Part shown: positions 33,706 to 46,500 of the stretch, piece by piece
Layout of the letters: each line of letters opens with the position of its first letter
Position numbering within the stretch: the stretch's first letter is position 1
Source: Bursaphelenchus xylophilus
Taxonomy: Eukaryota > Nematoda > Chromadorea > Rhabditida > Aphelenchoididae
Assembly (NCBI GenBank): GCA_904066235.2
Contig: CAJFCV020000004.1
Span: forward strand, 2,170,001 to 2,234,000
DNA: 64,000 nt
Direction of reading: 5' to 3'
The notes under the pieces: generated by a model
What the model saw: the letters and a program-made list of their open reading frames with translations, nothing else
The model's database searches: none
What the model was told of the DNA's origin: nothing
Translations under genes and position numbers: made by a program

Positions 33706-36294
33706 AGAAAGATAATGGTCTTAAAGACCTCTTGGAGTAAAATACGAGCAGTATTGTATTTTTTTGGGTATAAAGATGGGACTCGGCTATCAAAACAGGG
33801 AAAATTTATACTTTTTGAGGGAAAACTTCTGAAATTTTGATGTAAATCGAAAAATAGTGGCTTATAGGCCTTATAAAGTGTTAAAAAAATACCTGTAGAA
33901 TCTCCAAGAATGATTTGATAGTGGGCTGATCAAAAATTTGGATCAAAAAATTCGCAAAATTGAGTCAAAATGGGACCATTGGCCGACTTCCTCTCCCATC
34001 CTCTAATTACCCTCCCCTGCCCTAAAGTCGTCAATAATCCGCTCGGGAACACCCCTCCCGACCAACCTACCGGCATATTGGCCACATATTTGAAACATCC
34101 AGGTAATGAGGGAAGGGGGAAAGCAGCTGACATCAAGATCTCTTGCATTTTTCGGGACAGGTCGAGAGCATCGTTTTTCCGCATTTTCAGACTTTTTTTC
34201 CACACCCGATCCTCTCCCCTCGTTCCAACCCCTGGACTAATTGAAGCTGACTGAGTGCAATTTTGCGTAATTTATGGGGCTGGACAAGGTATTTTGAACA
34301 ATTTTGTTTGTTGTTTTTGCTGAAGTTTGGCGCACAGAAATGGAATTTTTGAGCGCGTAAATCAGAATGGGGCTTTCTGAATCATAAATGGAAAATTTTT
34401 TTTGTTGCACAGTGCGAAGGACGTTTTTTAATTTTGCACTGTGCAAAGTGAAAAATATGAAAAAATGGAATCGCACTGTGCGATGAAATTAATTTATATT
34501 ACTGAATGATACAAGTGGCTCTAGTACTTGCAATTGGTGGTCAAATTGCAGGAAATTTTGCTTTGCACAGTGCATAAAGGCGAGTTTGAAAATCTGCACT
34601 GTGCATGCGAAAAAATAGTGCAAAAATTGATTTGCACTGTGCGGTTTAAATTTTTTTGGCGTTTTCGCTGCGACCAGCTCGTTTTTACATATTTTTGGCT
34701 TGACAATGGCATCAATAGACCCTATACTACACAATCAAGATATTTTTTAAAAATTTTATATTAATCATCAGAATTAAAAATGCATCAAATTTTACCCAAA
34801 ACCCTTACTCAAAAACCCCTCTTTGCAGTTCCGCTATCGGATATCCGACGCTCTAATTGTTTGAGAAACAATAAATATGTGCTTTCAGTCGTATTGTTCC
34901 CCCTACTTAGTTTCCCATGGATTCTAGTGGAATGGCGGCCAAAGAGATTTTTTCGGCCCAAAATGAGGGCATTCTTTTATAACCGGGGTTTTCAAAGGTT
35001 CGCCGAAAAGTTTGCTGGCTACTGGGATATTTGTTTTGGAGTGGGGTTTGTTCTTTGACCATCAATTTTTTTTGGACGTTCATAAAACGATTTTCTGTTT
35101 TTTTGCACTGTGCGGACAGCTTTTTTTTGGCAATTTTGCTTGCTAAACCAGTCCTGTGGCGTTTTTATTTGTGTGGTCGAGTTTTTATTTCTTAATGCAC
35201 CATGCAGTCTCAATTCTGGGCAATTTTTTTGACCGCACAGTGCAGAATAAAGAATTTCGTTTTTCGCACTGTGCAATCGGTTTTTCAATTTTTTTTGTGT
35301 TTAGGCAGTTTTGATGGGCCATGGGGGACTTGAATTTAAAAAATATTATGTTTCCGCATAGTGCGGAATAATCTTTACAATACTTTTTATACCGCACAGT
35401 GCAAAATTTTTGGGATTATTTTCTGCACAGTGCATTGTAAGGAATTCTTAGTTTTGTCGTCTAGATAACACAATTGGGTTGATTTTTAACTCTGCCACAA
35501 AATTAAGTTTTTACTGCACACATACGGCGTGAACTTCAAAAAAAAATTTTTTGCACAGTGCAAAGCAAAAAAAAGCTTGGTTTTTGAAACACCCGGTAAT
35601 TATCCGATTTCCAGAGAGCGCGAATCCCCCCTCATAGCGACATTTCCTCTTCCGTTTCCCCAATTTTTCTTCTTGGCAGACACAAAAAGCCCTGCGGGCA
35701 CGAAAGCGCCGTGAAGCCCTGCGGCAATAACGGCCCCCTCCAAAATATCGCTGCTGATAAAGAGAGCGCACAGAGAACTTTCAAGCATTTTTCTCGGGGC
35801 CCCACCCCGAAAAAAGTGGAAGGGATAGCGGCCCGAAGGCGGGGGGATATTATACATGCTTCGGGTGTTTTGGACAAAAACATTTGCGCTTTTCGTGGGT
35901 CGTTGACCGAAATAATCATTATCGAGGACAGTTTTACAACTCGGGTGGCGTTTTGCAACCCATTGTTGGGTGATTTATACCCGGGTTTGTTCATTTTCAT
36001 CAATTTTGAAGCTTTTTTTTGTCAAAAAAGTTGTAAAGACTACTTGTTTTTTTTGGAATATATATACCACTTGTTACGTGTAAAATATCAAGTACTACCT
36101 TTTACGTCCATTCGTGACGAAATGCCCTACAATTTGAGTGTTTAAGAAGATGATTTCTTAATTTTTTAGCTCAAAAAACGCAAAAAAATCATGGAATGAC
36201 AATTAGGCCCACAAACCTGCCATTTTTGGTAAGTAATGGAGATTTATTTTGATTTTTGGGATGTTGATTACATTAATAGTTCAAGATACTCGAG
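33706..36294. other. Intergenic, upstream of the alpha2/delta gene, with scattered GCACTGTGC words
   Basis: No recognisable gene. About a dozen palindromic GCACTGTGC/GCACAGTGC words lie at 34409-34645 and 35105-35565. A C-rich non-coding stretch is at 33985-34240, and a GC-richer block at 35610-35860 carries GGGGCCCCACCCCG. These could be promoter elements or old repeats; no function is shown. Confidence 0.4.
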
Positions 36295-37155
36295 ATTTTA
36301 GGAGATTTACGATAGGTTTAGCGGTAAGAAAATGAAAAAAAAAAGTTCTGAAAATTGTGGATTTTGGTAAAGTTAGTGGTAAAATATTGTGTATTTACCT
36401 AGAAAGTTCAAAAAATTGAGGGATTTATTATTGCGCCCTTAGGATATTTGGATTTTCTAGTTGCGAAAATTTGAAAATTTTTGGTGATTTTTGACAAGGA
36501 AAGTACTTCTATGTGGTATGGAGTTACAGGTCGAGATATATATCAAAAGAATCGCAAAATTTTTCTGATTCAGTATGTAAAAATTAGAGGCCCATTTTTG
36601 GTTTGTAAGGGCGAAAAACCCATCAGAACTTTTCTCGCAACACCACGCAAATGCCCCTTTTTTACATTGGAACTACTATCAAGGTGTAGTATTAATCTTG
36701 ATGTTTTAAGGCTTGTCAAGATGCCAGGGTTTTTTCCTAGCTCAAAACAAGATTTTTGAATTGGTAAAAACTTGGTCAAAAAGGCATTTTCGTGGTGTTG
36801 CGAGAAAAGAAAAGTTCTCAGGGTCTTTTCGCCCTTACAAACCAAAATTGGGCAGCTAATTTTTACATATTCTGAATCAGAAAAATTTTGTGATTTTTTT
36901 TGATATATGTCTCGACCTATAACTCCATACCCCATAGAAGTAATTTCCTTGTCAAAAATCACTAAAATTTTTCAAATTTTGCAGTTTGGAAATCTAAATA
37001 CCCCAAAGGCACAATAATAAATTCATCAAATTTTTGAACTTTCTCGGTAAATAAACAATATTTTACTATTAATTTTACCAAAATCCACAATTTTTCAGAA
37101 CTTTTTTCTCATTTTCTTATCGCTAAACCTACCCTAAATCTCCCAAAATCGGACG
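36295..37155. mobile_element. Family C, long form, copy 4
   Basis: A standard family C core (36491-36957) lies inside longer arms of about 195 bp (GGTTTAGCGGTAAGAAAATG left, its complement right) sharing AAAATCCACAATTTTTCAGA. Confidence 0.75.
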
Positions 37156-37563
37156 TGTTTTTTGCCCAAATAATAATGTAATTTGCATGGGCATAAATCA
37201 CAAGCTGTTTTGCGTTCAAACCAGCGCTTGTCATCCATCCCTGCACCTCGAACTTTTCGCAAATCGCGTCGACTTTTCCCACTGGGTAAATATTTTGTCT
37301 CATTACTCAAGTGGATAAGCCCGGACCCTCGAGCGCGGAGATCCCCCTCCCTGCAAAAAGCGAGCACGTGAAGAGGGGCCAAAAATTAGGCCAAGAAAGT
37401 GGGAAATTTTTGCGAAATTGAAAGTGTCATTTTAGCGAAATTGGAAAGTTTAGTGCTTTTCCAAGAAAACTTTTTTGATTTTCAATTGTTTTGGACTATT
37501 TTGAGCGCTTTCAGATACAAATCACTTGAATGGAACATTGAGGATTGCACAAAATATTCGAAA
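37156..37563. promoter_or_regulatory. Region directly upstream of the alpha2/delta start
   Basis: Includes a GC-richer patch (37318-37375, with CGAGCGCGGAG and GAGCACGTGAAG, an E-box CACGTG) in AT-rich surroundings. It is a candidate promoter by position only; no TATA box is clear. Confidence 0.3.
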
Positions 37564-40500
37564 ATGCGAATATTTTTCAATTATCATCTGCCATTCCGGT
37601 CAACGCTTCTTTTACTGAGCACATTTCTTTTTTTCGGGCATGATTCAGCTGCCAATCCGTTGAGGTGAGTTCGTTATACGTTAATTTATCATGTCGGATA
37701 TTTTTTTAAAAATGCAAATTTTTTTTAATTTTATGCAAATTTTTTTAATTTTACGCAAATTTTTTTAATTATATGCAGATTTTTTGAAATTTTATGCAAA
37801 TTTTTTTTTATTTTATGCAATTTTTTTTAATTTTATGCAAATTTTTTTAATTATATGCAAATTTTTTTTAATTCTATGCAAATTTTTTAAATTTTCAAAA
37901 TTTATGAATATTGCCACTAATTATGCTAATTCGAATTTTTAGTGTGAAAGAATGGGCCAACGACTTATCCGCCCACTTACAGGCCATGTTCGAAACCGCC
38001 ACAAAACACAAGGAAATCGTTCGGGTGAGTTTTTGAAAGTTTTGCACAGTGCAGTCGATTTTTCAAAAATTTGAACCTTGCAAAAACTTTCTAAAAAATT
38101 TGCACTGTGCAAAAACTTTTCTAAAATTTTGCACTGTGCAAAAAATTTTCCAAAAAATTTGCACTGTGCAAAAAATTTTCCAAAAAATTTGCACAGTGCA
38201 GTCGGTTTTTCAAAATTTTGCACAGTGCAGTCGATTTTTCAAAAATTTACACCGTGCAAAAACTTTTCTGAAAATTTTGCACAGTGCAAAATTTTGAAAA
38301 ACCGACTGCTGGTTTCTAAAAACTTTGCTCTGTGCAAAAAATTTTCCAAAAAATTTGCACTGTGCAAAAACTTTTCTGAAAATTTGCACCGTGCAAAAAC
38401 TTTTCTGAAAATTTTGCACAGTGCAAAAATTTTTTCAAAAAATTTGGACTGTGCAAGAATTTTTTCAAAAATTTTGCACTGTACAGAACCTTTTCTAAAA
38501 TTTGCACTGTGCGAAAACTTTCCAAAAATTAGCATTATGCAACAACTTTTCTATAAATTTGCACTGTGCAAAAATTTTCCAAAAATTTGCACCGTGCAGA
38601 TTTCAAAAAATTGAAAAATCTTTATCAAATCGAAATTCCAGATATACGAAAAGTTGGCCAGCGCCGAAGTCTTCCAGCCTCATGCTGAATTACGAGTGGC
38701 CAAACGACAAATCGAAGCCTACCTTCGAGATCGAGCCAAAATGGCATGGGTAAGATGATTTTTTTTATTTTTTCGATTTTTAGGTTGAAAAACGATTTGA
38801 AAATTCTGAAAATCCATTTTTTTCAGGACGCCAAAGTCAGTCTGGAATCGCGAGAAGTGCGAAATATCTCCGACGAGGCCGTGAATGACCCGGATTCAGC
38901 CGATTTTGTCCGATATTTGGATGCCAAAACCGAGGGCGACGGGGCTGTTGTGTATCAGGATGGACATCTTGGCCACACAACGTATGTAAACCGAAGCAGA
39001 GAATACGAACTGAAGCCAAATGTGAATTTTTACGGGATTCGGACGAGTTCAGAGTCGTCCGCAGTACATATCCCCACTCCAGTGTACAAAAGAAGTAAGC
39101 GAATCGTATAAGAGCTGATATTTGATTTAAAACTTTTTGCGTAGTCTTAATTTTTTCTGTATGCGACTACAAACGTTGTATTTTAAAACTTTTTGCTTTT
39201 ACGAAAATTTTTGAATTTTTTGCCCTACGATTCTTTCATAAATTTTTGAGATTTTAGAAATGTTGTCAATAGACCTGGCGAATATTTATAGAAGCAAGAA
39301 TGCATAGAGCAGTGGCATTATGCCGCTATAAATCGCAGCTACGAGAAAAGTTCAGAATATGTAAAAATTAGCTGCAAATTGCGTGTTTGTAAGGGCGAAA
39401 ACACCCTCAGAACTTTTCTTTTCTCGCAACACCACGAAAATGCCTTTTTGACCAAGTTTTTACCAATTCAAAAATCTTGATTTGAGCTAGGAAAAACCCT
39501 GGCATCTTGACAAGCCTTAAAACATCAAGATTAATACTAAACCTTGATAGTAGTTCCGATGTAAAAAAGGGGCATTTGCGTGGTGTTGCGAGAAAAGTTC
39601 TGATGGTTTTTTTCGCCCTTACCGACCAAAATTAGGCAGCGAATTTTTACATATTCTGAATCAGAAAATTTTTGCGATTTTTTTGATATATCTCTCGACT
39701 TGTAACCTCATACCTCATAGAAGTAATTTCCTTGTCAAAAATTCCCAAAATTTTTTAAATTTTCGCAACTAGAAAATCTAAATACCCTAAGGGCACAATA
39801 ATAAATTCATCAATTTTTAGAACATCTAGGTAAATAAAAATGTTTTTCTATTAATTTTACCAAAATCCACAATTTTTCAGAACTTTTTTTTTCATTTTCT
39901 TATCGCAAAACCATCCTAAATCTCCCAAAATCGGGCGTATTTTTTTGCCCAACTAATAGTATTTTATTTTGCATAGGCATGTAACCTCATACCCCATAGA
40001 AGTAATTTCCTTGTAAAAAACACAACGCTTCCAGATCCCTACGCTCTAAAGCGAATTGAATGGTCGAATATCGACCAAGTTTATCGACGCAATCGAGAGC
40101 GCATGAAAGACCTGTCCTTTCAAAAGTTTTGCTCCGAAAGCGGCTTCATGCGCTACTTCCCAGCGGCGCCGTGGCGCTGGGACGCGGACGGCCTCGATTT
40201 GTTCGATTGTCGCGCCACCGAGTGGTTCATTGATGGCGCCACGATGTCGAAGAATGTCTTGATTATGCTGGACTTGAGTGGATCCATGTTGGGACAGCGC
40301 TACGAAATTGCAAAACAAACAATTGAAGCGATCCTGGAGACGCTGTATGACAATGATTTCTTTAATGTCTTGGCGGTGAGTGTTACAATTTATACAGTGA
40401 CGGACTTGATCCAGTGGCAAAAACGTACCATTTTGCATCCGGGAAGTATCAAAAATGTGGCAAAATGCCTCCCTCTCCAAGTGAAAAAATCCGATTTTAA

Positions 40501-43500
40501 AAGCGCGCCCGCTCTTTTTTGTGAGGGAGCCCTTCAAAACGCAGTTTTTTAGTTAGAGAGGGAGGCATTTTGCCACATTTTTTGATACTTCCCGGATGCA
40601 AAATGCCACTTTTTCGTCACTGGATAAGATCCGTCACTGTACTGTTGCAGAAAGTTTTTTGAAAAGCGAGATAATTTTTTAAAAAATTTACAAAAAGTAA
40701 AAAAATTGCCTGAGGCAAAATTGTTCGATTTTTTTCAAGAATTGATATCTGGCCTATGCTTTACTTGAGCGACAATTTTAGCGCAAGCTTGGCATGTACA
40801 GTGCCGGAACTGATCCAGTGGAAAAAAACGTACCATTTTGCATCCGGGAAGCATCAAAAAATGTGGCAAAATGCCTCCCTTTCTAACTATATAAAAAACT
40901 GCGTTTTGAATAGCGTTTCCCTCACAAAAGGTCAGGCGCTTTTGAAATCGGGGTTTTTTCGATTTGGAAGTGGAGGCATTTTGCCACATTTTTGATACTT
41001 CCCGGATGCAAAATGATACGTTTTTTGCCACTGGATCATGTCCGCTACTGTATATTTTCACTCCAGGTATTTCCATCGTATTTTTCTTTTTAGTTCTCCA
41101 AGAACGCGCAGTTTTTGGACGACTGCGCCAGCGACACCCTCATTCAGGCCACCATGAGGAACAAGAAATTGATTTGGAGCAAGCTGGCGAACGTCACCGC
41201 GGAGGGCAAGGCGGAGTATGAGAAAGCGCTGGCCAAGGCGTTTACCACCCTGATGAATGTAAGTCCTAATAATTGTAGTCAATTAGTATGCTAATTGGCG
41301 TTGAGTGCGCTTAAAGATAACGGCTTAAAAGGGAATGTTGCTTGACTTGACGACAGTCAAGTGGAAAGAGTTTTTTTGCTCAATGGTAATGCTTGAAAAT
41401 TATATAAGACTTGGCTTTTAGGCTTATAAAAAACGCTTTGTGTGCACAAGAATGTAACTCTTTTATATGCATATAATATTATAGCTTTTTTCATCAAAAA
41501 ATGTGTGACTTTTAACGACTAATAGCGGTGACAGCAGGTATTTTTTTTGAATTTTGATGCAGAATTGTAGAAGTTACTTCAATAAAAAGAAGTGAGAAAG
41601 GATGTACAGAAGCTCGACACTAGGATATCTTCAGATTTTCTTGGCTTCCTCGACCAGGCCACTTACAGTGAGGGACTTGATCCAATGGCAAAAAACGTCT
41701 GATTTTGCATCTCGGAAGGGACCAAAATGACTCCAACCCCTTCCCTTCTCTAAGCTAAAAAACTCCGCTTTGAAAAGCGCGCCCTTTCCTTCAAGGCGGG
41801 CTCTTCAAAGCGGGGTTTTTTAGCTTAGAAAAGGGAAGGGTTTGGAGACATTTTGGTCCCTTGCGGGATGCAAAATGAGACGTTTTTGCCATTGGATCCG
41901 GTCCCTCACTATACAAATTTCCCAGATTATCAGTTAACGTTGATCAGCCGAAGCCAGTTTTTTTGAAAGTTCCCGGTCAAAACATCGGGGCGCTTTCTGA
42001 AAAAAAACGCTGGAAATATCTCACGTTTCTTAAAAACGAATCTTTTGAATTTAAGCATACAATGGCAGACCTGATCCAGTGGCAAAAAACGTGCCATTTT
42101 GCATCCGGGAAGTGTCAAAAAATGTAGAAAAAGACCTCCCTTTCCAAGTGAAAAGCTCCGCTGTCCAAAGGCGCCCTTCAAAACAGAGTTTTTTCACTTG
42201 GAGAGGGAGGCATTTTGCTACACTTTTTGATGCTTCCCGAATGCAAAATTGTACGTTTTTTGCCACTGGGTCAGGTCCGCCACTGCAGAAATATCTCACG
42301 TTTCTCAAAAACGCATGTTTTGAAATTTTTTGGAATTTGACCTTAATTTTATTCCATCTACACTAAAGACTCCTCTGATGAGATATGACCATATTTCGTT
42401 GGCATATCCGGAACCAAAGCCCATAAATTTCCTTGGCTCTGATTATTATCGTAGCTCAGAATAAAGCCGCCATTCCACGACAAATTTCACTTGAGATTGC
42501 CTCTAATTGTAACGCTTTTTAATCACGCTTCTATTTGCTTTGCCTTTTCAAGCTTAAACCCTCACAACTGGAATGGAAGACGAAGGAGGAGATCGAGAAG
42601 GAAAAGGACGAAGGCGGCGGTCTGGACCCGCAAAAAGAATACATCCATCTGAACGAGCACTTCCTGGTCGTGGATCGCAGCTACATCGATGCCGTAGGTG
42701 GCTGTCGCCCTTCCGTTCGCGTGGTTGCGCTTTCAGTTGGCCTTGGTTGTGTGCGGTGGCATTAATTTATATTATACTTGGTATTAGTCGGTTTGTGAAG
42801 TGAAAATGTCCTGTTTTCGTAGTTGCTACAGCATTCTGAAGGTATTTTTGAGTCTACAACAGTTGATAGAGCTTTGGGAAATGTTTTGGGATCGAAAATT
42901 ACGGTAATGCCCTGAGGCAAGTTTTGAATTTTGGCCTGAAATTGGTATTTTTTTGATGTAAAATTGTTATAGTGTGATCTAAAAAGCCTCTATACGTAAT
43001 TTAAAATGAATTTCAATTTATGCCCTAAGGGTAAATTAGCTTTTTTTGCTATAAATTGGCGAAAAATCACCTTTGGAATGCGGTTATCCATATTTTTTCC
43101 TATGTATCGTCCCCGTTATCGTTATGTTTGTCATAAAATCTTGTCCAATCAACAATTTTCTTCCTTATTAAGTTTCAAGCCCTTATGTTCATCGTATTTT
43201 ACAATTCACATTGTTTTAGATCAACAACTTCAGTGGGAACACCAAAATGGGCTGCAATGACGTCATCATGCTGGTCACTGATGGTGCTCCAGACTTTTAT
43301 AAGGACGTATTTGAGCTTTACAACAAGCATAAACAGGTGAGTTTCTCATTTATATTATACTTGACTCATCTCTTTCAGGTCCGCTTTTTCTCCTTCCTGG
43401 TTGGTGAAGAAGCCACCGATTTTGAGCAAGTGCGATGGATGGCCTGCAATAATCGCGGCTTCATGGTGCACATCAGCAATTTGGCCGACATTTTGGAGAA

Positions 43501-46500
43501 AATTCAACATTATGTGAGGGTGCTGTCCAGACCAATCAGTCATCAAGCGACGAACATCAATCAAGAAAGCGCGGTGTGGAGTAGTATTGCGAGAGAGCGA
43601 ATGGTAGGTTCTTGCATTTGGAATGCGATTTTTTGGGATGCCGACATCTTATACGACGAAACATAGCCAAGAACGTTTTATCGTATAACATGTCTCCCAT
43701 TGCAAAGAAGTAACTCTAAGTCTGAAAATCTTGCAGAGTAACGAATTTGTCATCTCGGTGGGTTATCCGGTGATCGTTGAAGAAGCCATTATGGGAGTGG
43801 CGGCCGTTTCAATTCCCTTGATTGAAGTGCAACAAATCGCTCATTTCTCGTACATTGGCTCTCGAAGCTACTATTTTATGTTGGATAACAACGGCTATAC
43901 TATGTTCCATCCACAGCTAGATCAATTTGTAAGTTTTTTAGCAAAGGTGACAAGTTATACGATGAAACATGTTTCATCGTATAACTTGTCGCTTTGATAG
44001 AATCGTCGGAAAAAGACTGTTATAGTATTTTACTCCTGTTTTTGAAAAAATTTTGATGTATTTTTTTGTCTTTCGTGTTTTACATCAATTTTTAGGACTC
44101 GGTAACGAATGAAGTGAAGCCCATTTTCAACAACTTGGATTTCTCCGAAGTCGAAGTCACCCCACCAATGCATAAGAAGCCCAAGCCTGGATTCATCAAC
44201 TGCGATGATGACACACCAAAGGAATTGACAGTGCTTTTTTCGACCGAAGACATCCGAAGGGTTTATATTCAGAAGAACACTTACCATTCGGAATGTCTTG
44301 ATGGAACCCAATTTACGTAAGTTGGAAGGAACTGAAACTTGATCCTTATTTTATTTTTTGACATTTGCCACCTTCTGGCTTCTCCTGCGTGGAATTGCCA
44401 TTTTATACGATGAAAGGTGCCGATAATTTTCGTGTGCATATCTCGTCGTATAAGATGACAATTTATCAGATTTTGCATTTATTGCTTAGTCATGACCCTT
44501 TGGCGGTAATACTAGCGTAATTTCAATGTGGCGATAATTTATACGGTGAAAACTGCTCATGGTGACAAAAAGCACGCTTTCATCGTATAAAATGTCAACT
44601 TTAGTAAGATACTACGTGGTATTACTTTAGTAGCTTGTTTCTGACGAATTTTCCTTATACTGTAATGTGTGACATTTTATACGATGGAACCTGCTCAAAG
44701 GGACATTGAGAAGGTTTCATCGTATAGAATGTCAACCTTAGCAAGATACCAAATTTTATCGACTTTATTACGCTTTCTTATGGCCAATCTGCCTTGTTTT
44801 GTAATGTGTGACATTTCATACGATGGAACCATCAAAGAGACATTGAGAAGGATTCATCGTATAAAATGTCACCTTGAGTTCAGAAATGGGGAATCATAAA
44901 AAATTACCCCGCTGTGTTGCTGGATTGACTTATTGCTCATCTGGATTGGCTTATTTCTCATCTATTTTCAGCCTTGGATTAGCCGTTGCCGAAGGCGATG
45001 AAGTCCGTTTGCAGCGGAAAGGACTGATCGATTGGAACTCGGTGGATTTGGAGTGGATGCGCGGGAAGAACTGGCGAATCCACCCGAAATGGCGCTACTG
45101 CCTTCTCAACGACAGCGACACCCAGCTAGGCCCTGAGGCGGCATTCCAAGTGTATGCGAAACATATGCGGGATTACGGCGAATTACCGGTGTTGTGTCGC
45201 GCAAGAAGACGGCTGATTGACCGACTTTTGCTGGACATGCAAGCCACCACCGACTTCAGCCAGCTCTGGGATGAGGAGTGGACAAAGAACAAGGAAAGCG
45301 GGATTCATCTGACCTTCTTTGCAACGCCCTCAGGACTTATTCGGTTTGCCAATCAAAGCCTGGAAGAATATGCATATGAGAAGCCGAAAGAGGAGCAGGC
45401 CGTGAAAACTTAGTAAGTAAATTTGAGCGTGGAGTTAAATACATGTATTTTGGATTTGATTTTTATCTCTGGTTACATTTTATACTATAAAACATGTCTG
45501 GGAGTCAAGTTTAAAGACTGGTCAGGTTTGAGCGTATAAAATGTCGCTTGGTTACAAAATAATATCCAAACCTCTTATTGTTTCCTTGACAGCATTGACG
45601 ATAGGTTTTAGCACTCATTTTGAAGTAAGACATTTTATACGACAAAAAAGTCAGTCAAGCATGTTTTGTCGTATAAAATGGCTTAAGTGGGAGTAAAGTT
45701 GTTTTCTGGTCATCACGAGGAGTGTTACAGCTTTTACTATCCTCTATATCTTTTTTCTGGTACTGGGGACATTTTATACGATGAAAATTTTAAATCACTT
45801 TCAAGCATGTTTCGGGGTATAAGATGTCCCGTTTCATACTACTGGTTAATTAAATATTATCTGTATGCTGATTTCAGCGGATATCAACACTTTATCCTGC
45901 AACAAAACAAGAACTCCGTTGAAGACGAGTACTTCAAACGGGCGGTTCGGCAGAAGGGAAAGATCGTTTTTGATGTGAACAGAGGCTGTAAGCAGTAATT
46001 TTTGCGCCATGAATAATCGGTAAATTCTATTTTCAGCTCACCTGTGGTACAAAAGACAAGAACAGAGCTTTTTTGGGCACAAGGAAAACGTCTCCTTGCT
46101 CGGCGTCGCGTACAAAGCGTTGTATACAAACGATGCGTTAATTGGAGTAGCTGGAGTCGAATTCTTATATGACAAGTTGGCCGAGAGGATGAAGGAGTTT
46201 GGCTGCAAACCTGATGTAAGCTTACAAAAAAAATTTTTCATGCAGCGGGATTCGAACTTGCAAGTTTTTGAGTGAAAATCTAAGTTTTTACCAGCTGCGC
46301 CATTCGTACACACCCTCGGTTTTTTGGCCTATACTCAATTTTTAGAGGCGTGGCAAGGCGGTTTTACGTCCTAAATTTTTGTTTTCATATTGAAAATTGG
46401 TCGTTTCTATCAAAAACTTTGGATTGACGGAATTTAATGAGATTTTTGATTCCAGGACGACACACAGCGCTGTTTCTTGATCGATGAGCATGCCTATGTT

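Noticed and set aside
38078..38614. Long open frame of Lys/Asn/Phe/Cys repeats on both strands
   Set aside because: It is the translated GCACTGTGC minisatellite in an intron; open frames exist on both strands because the unit lacks stops, not because it codes.
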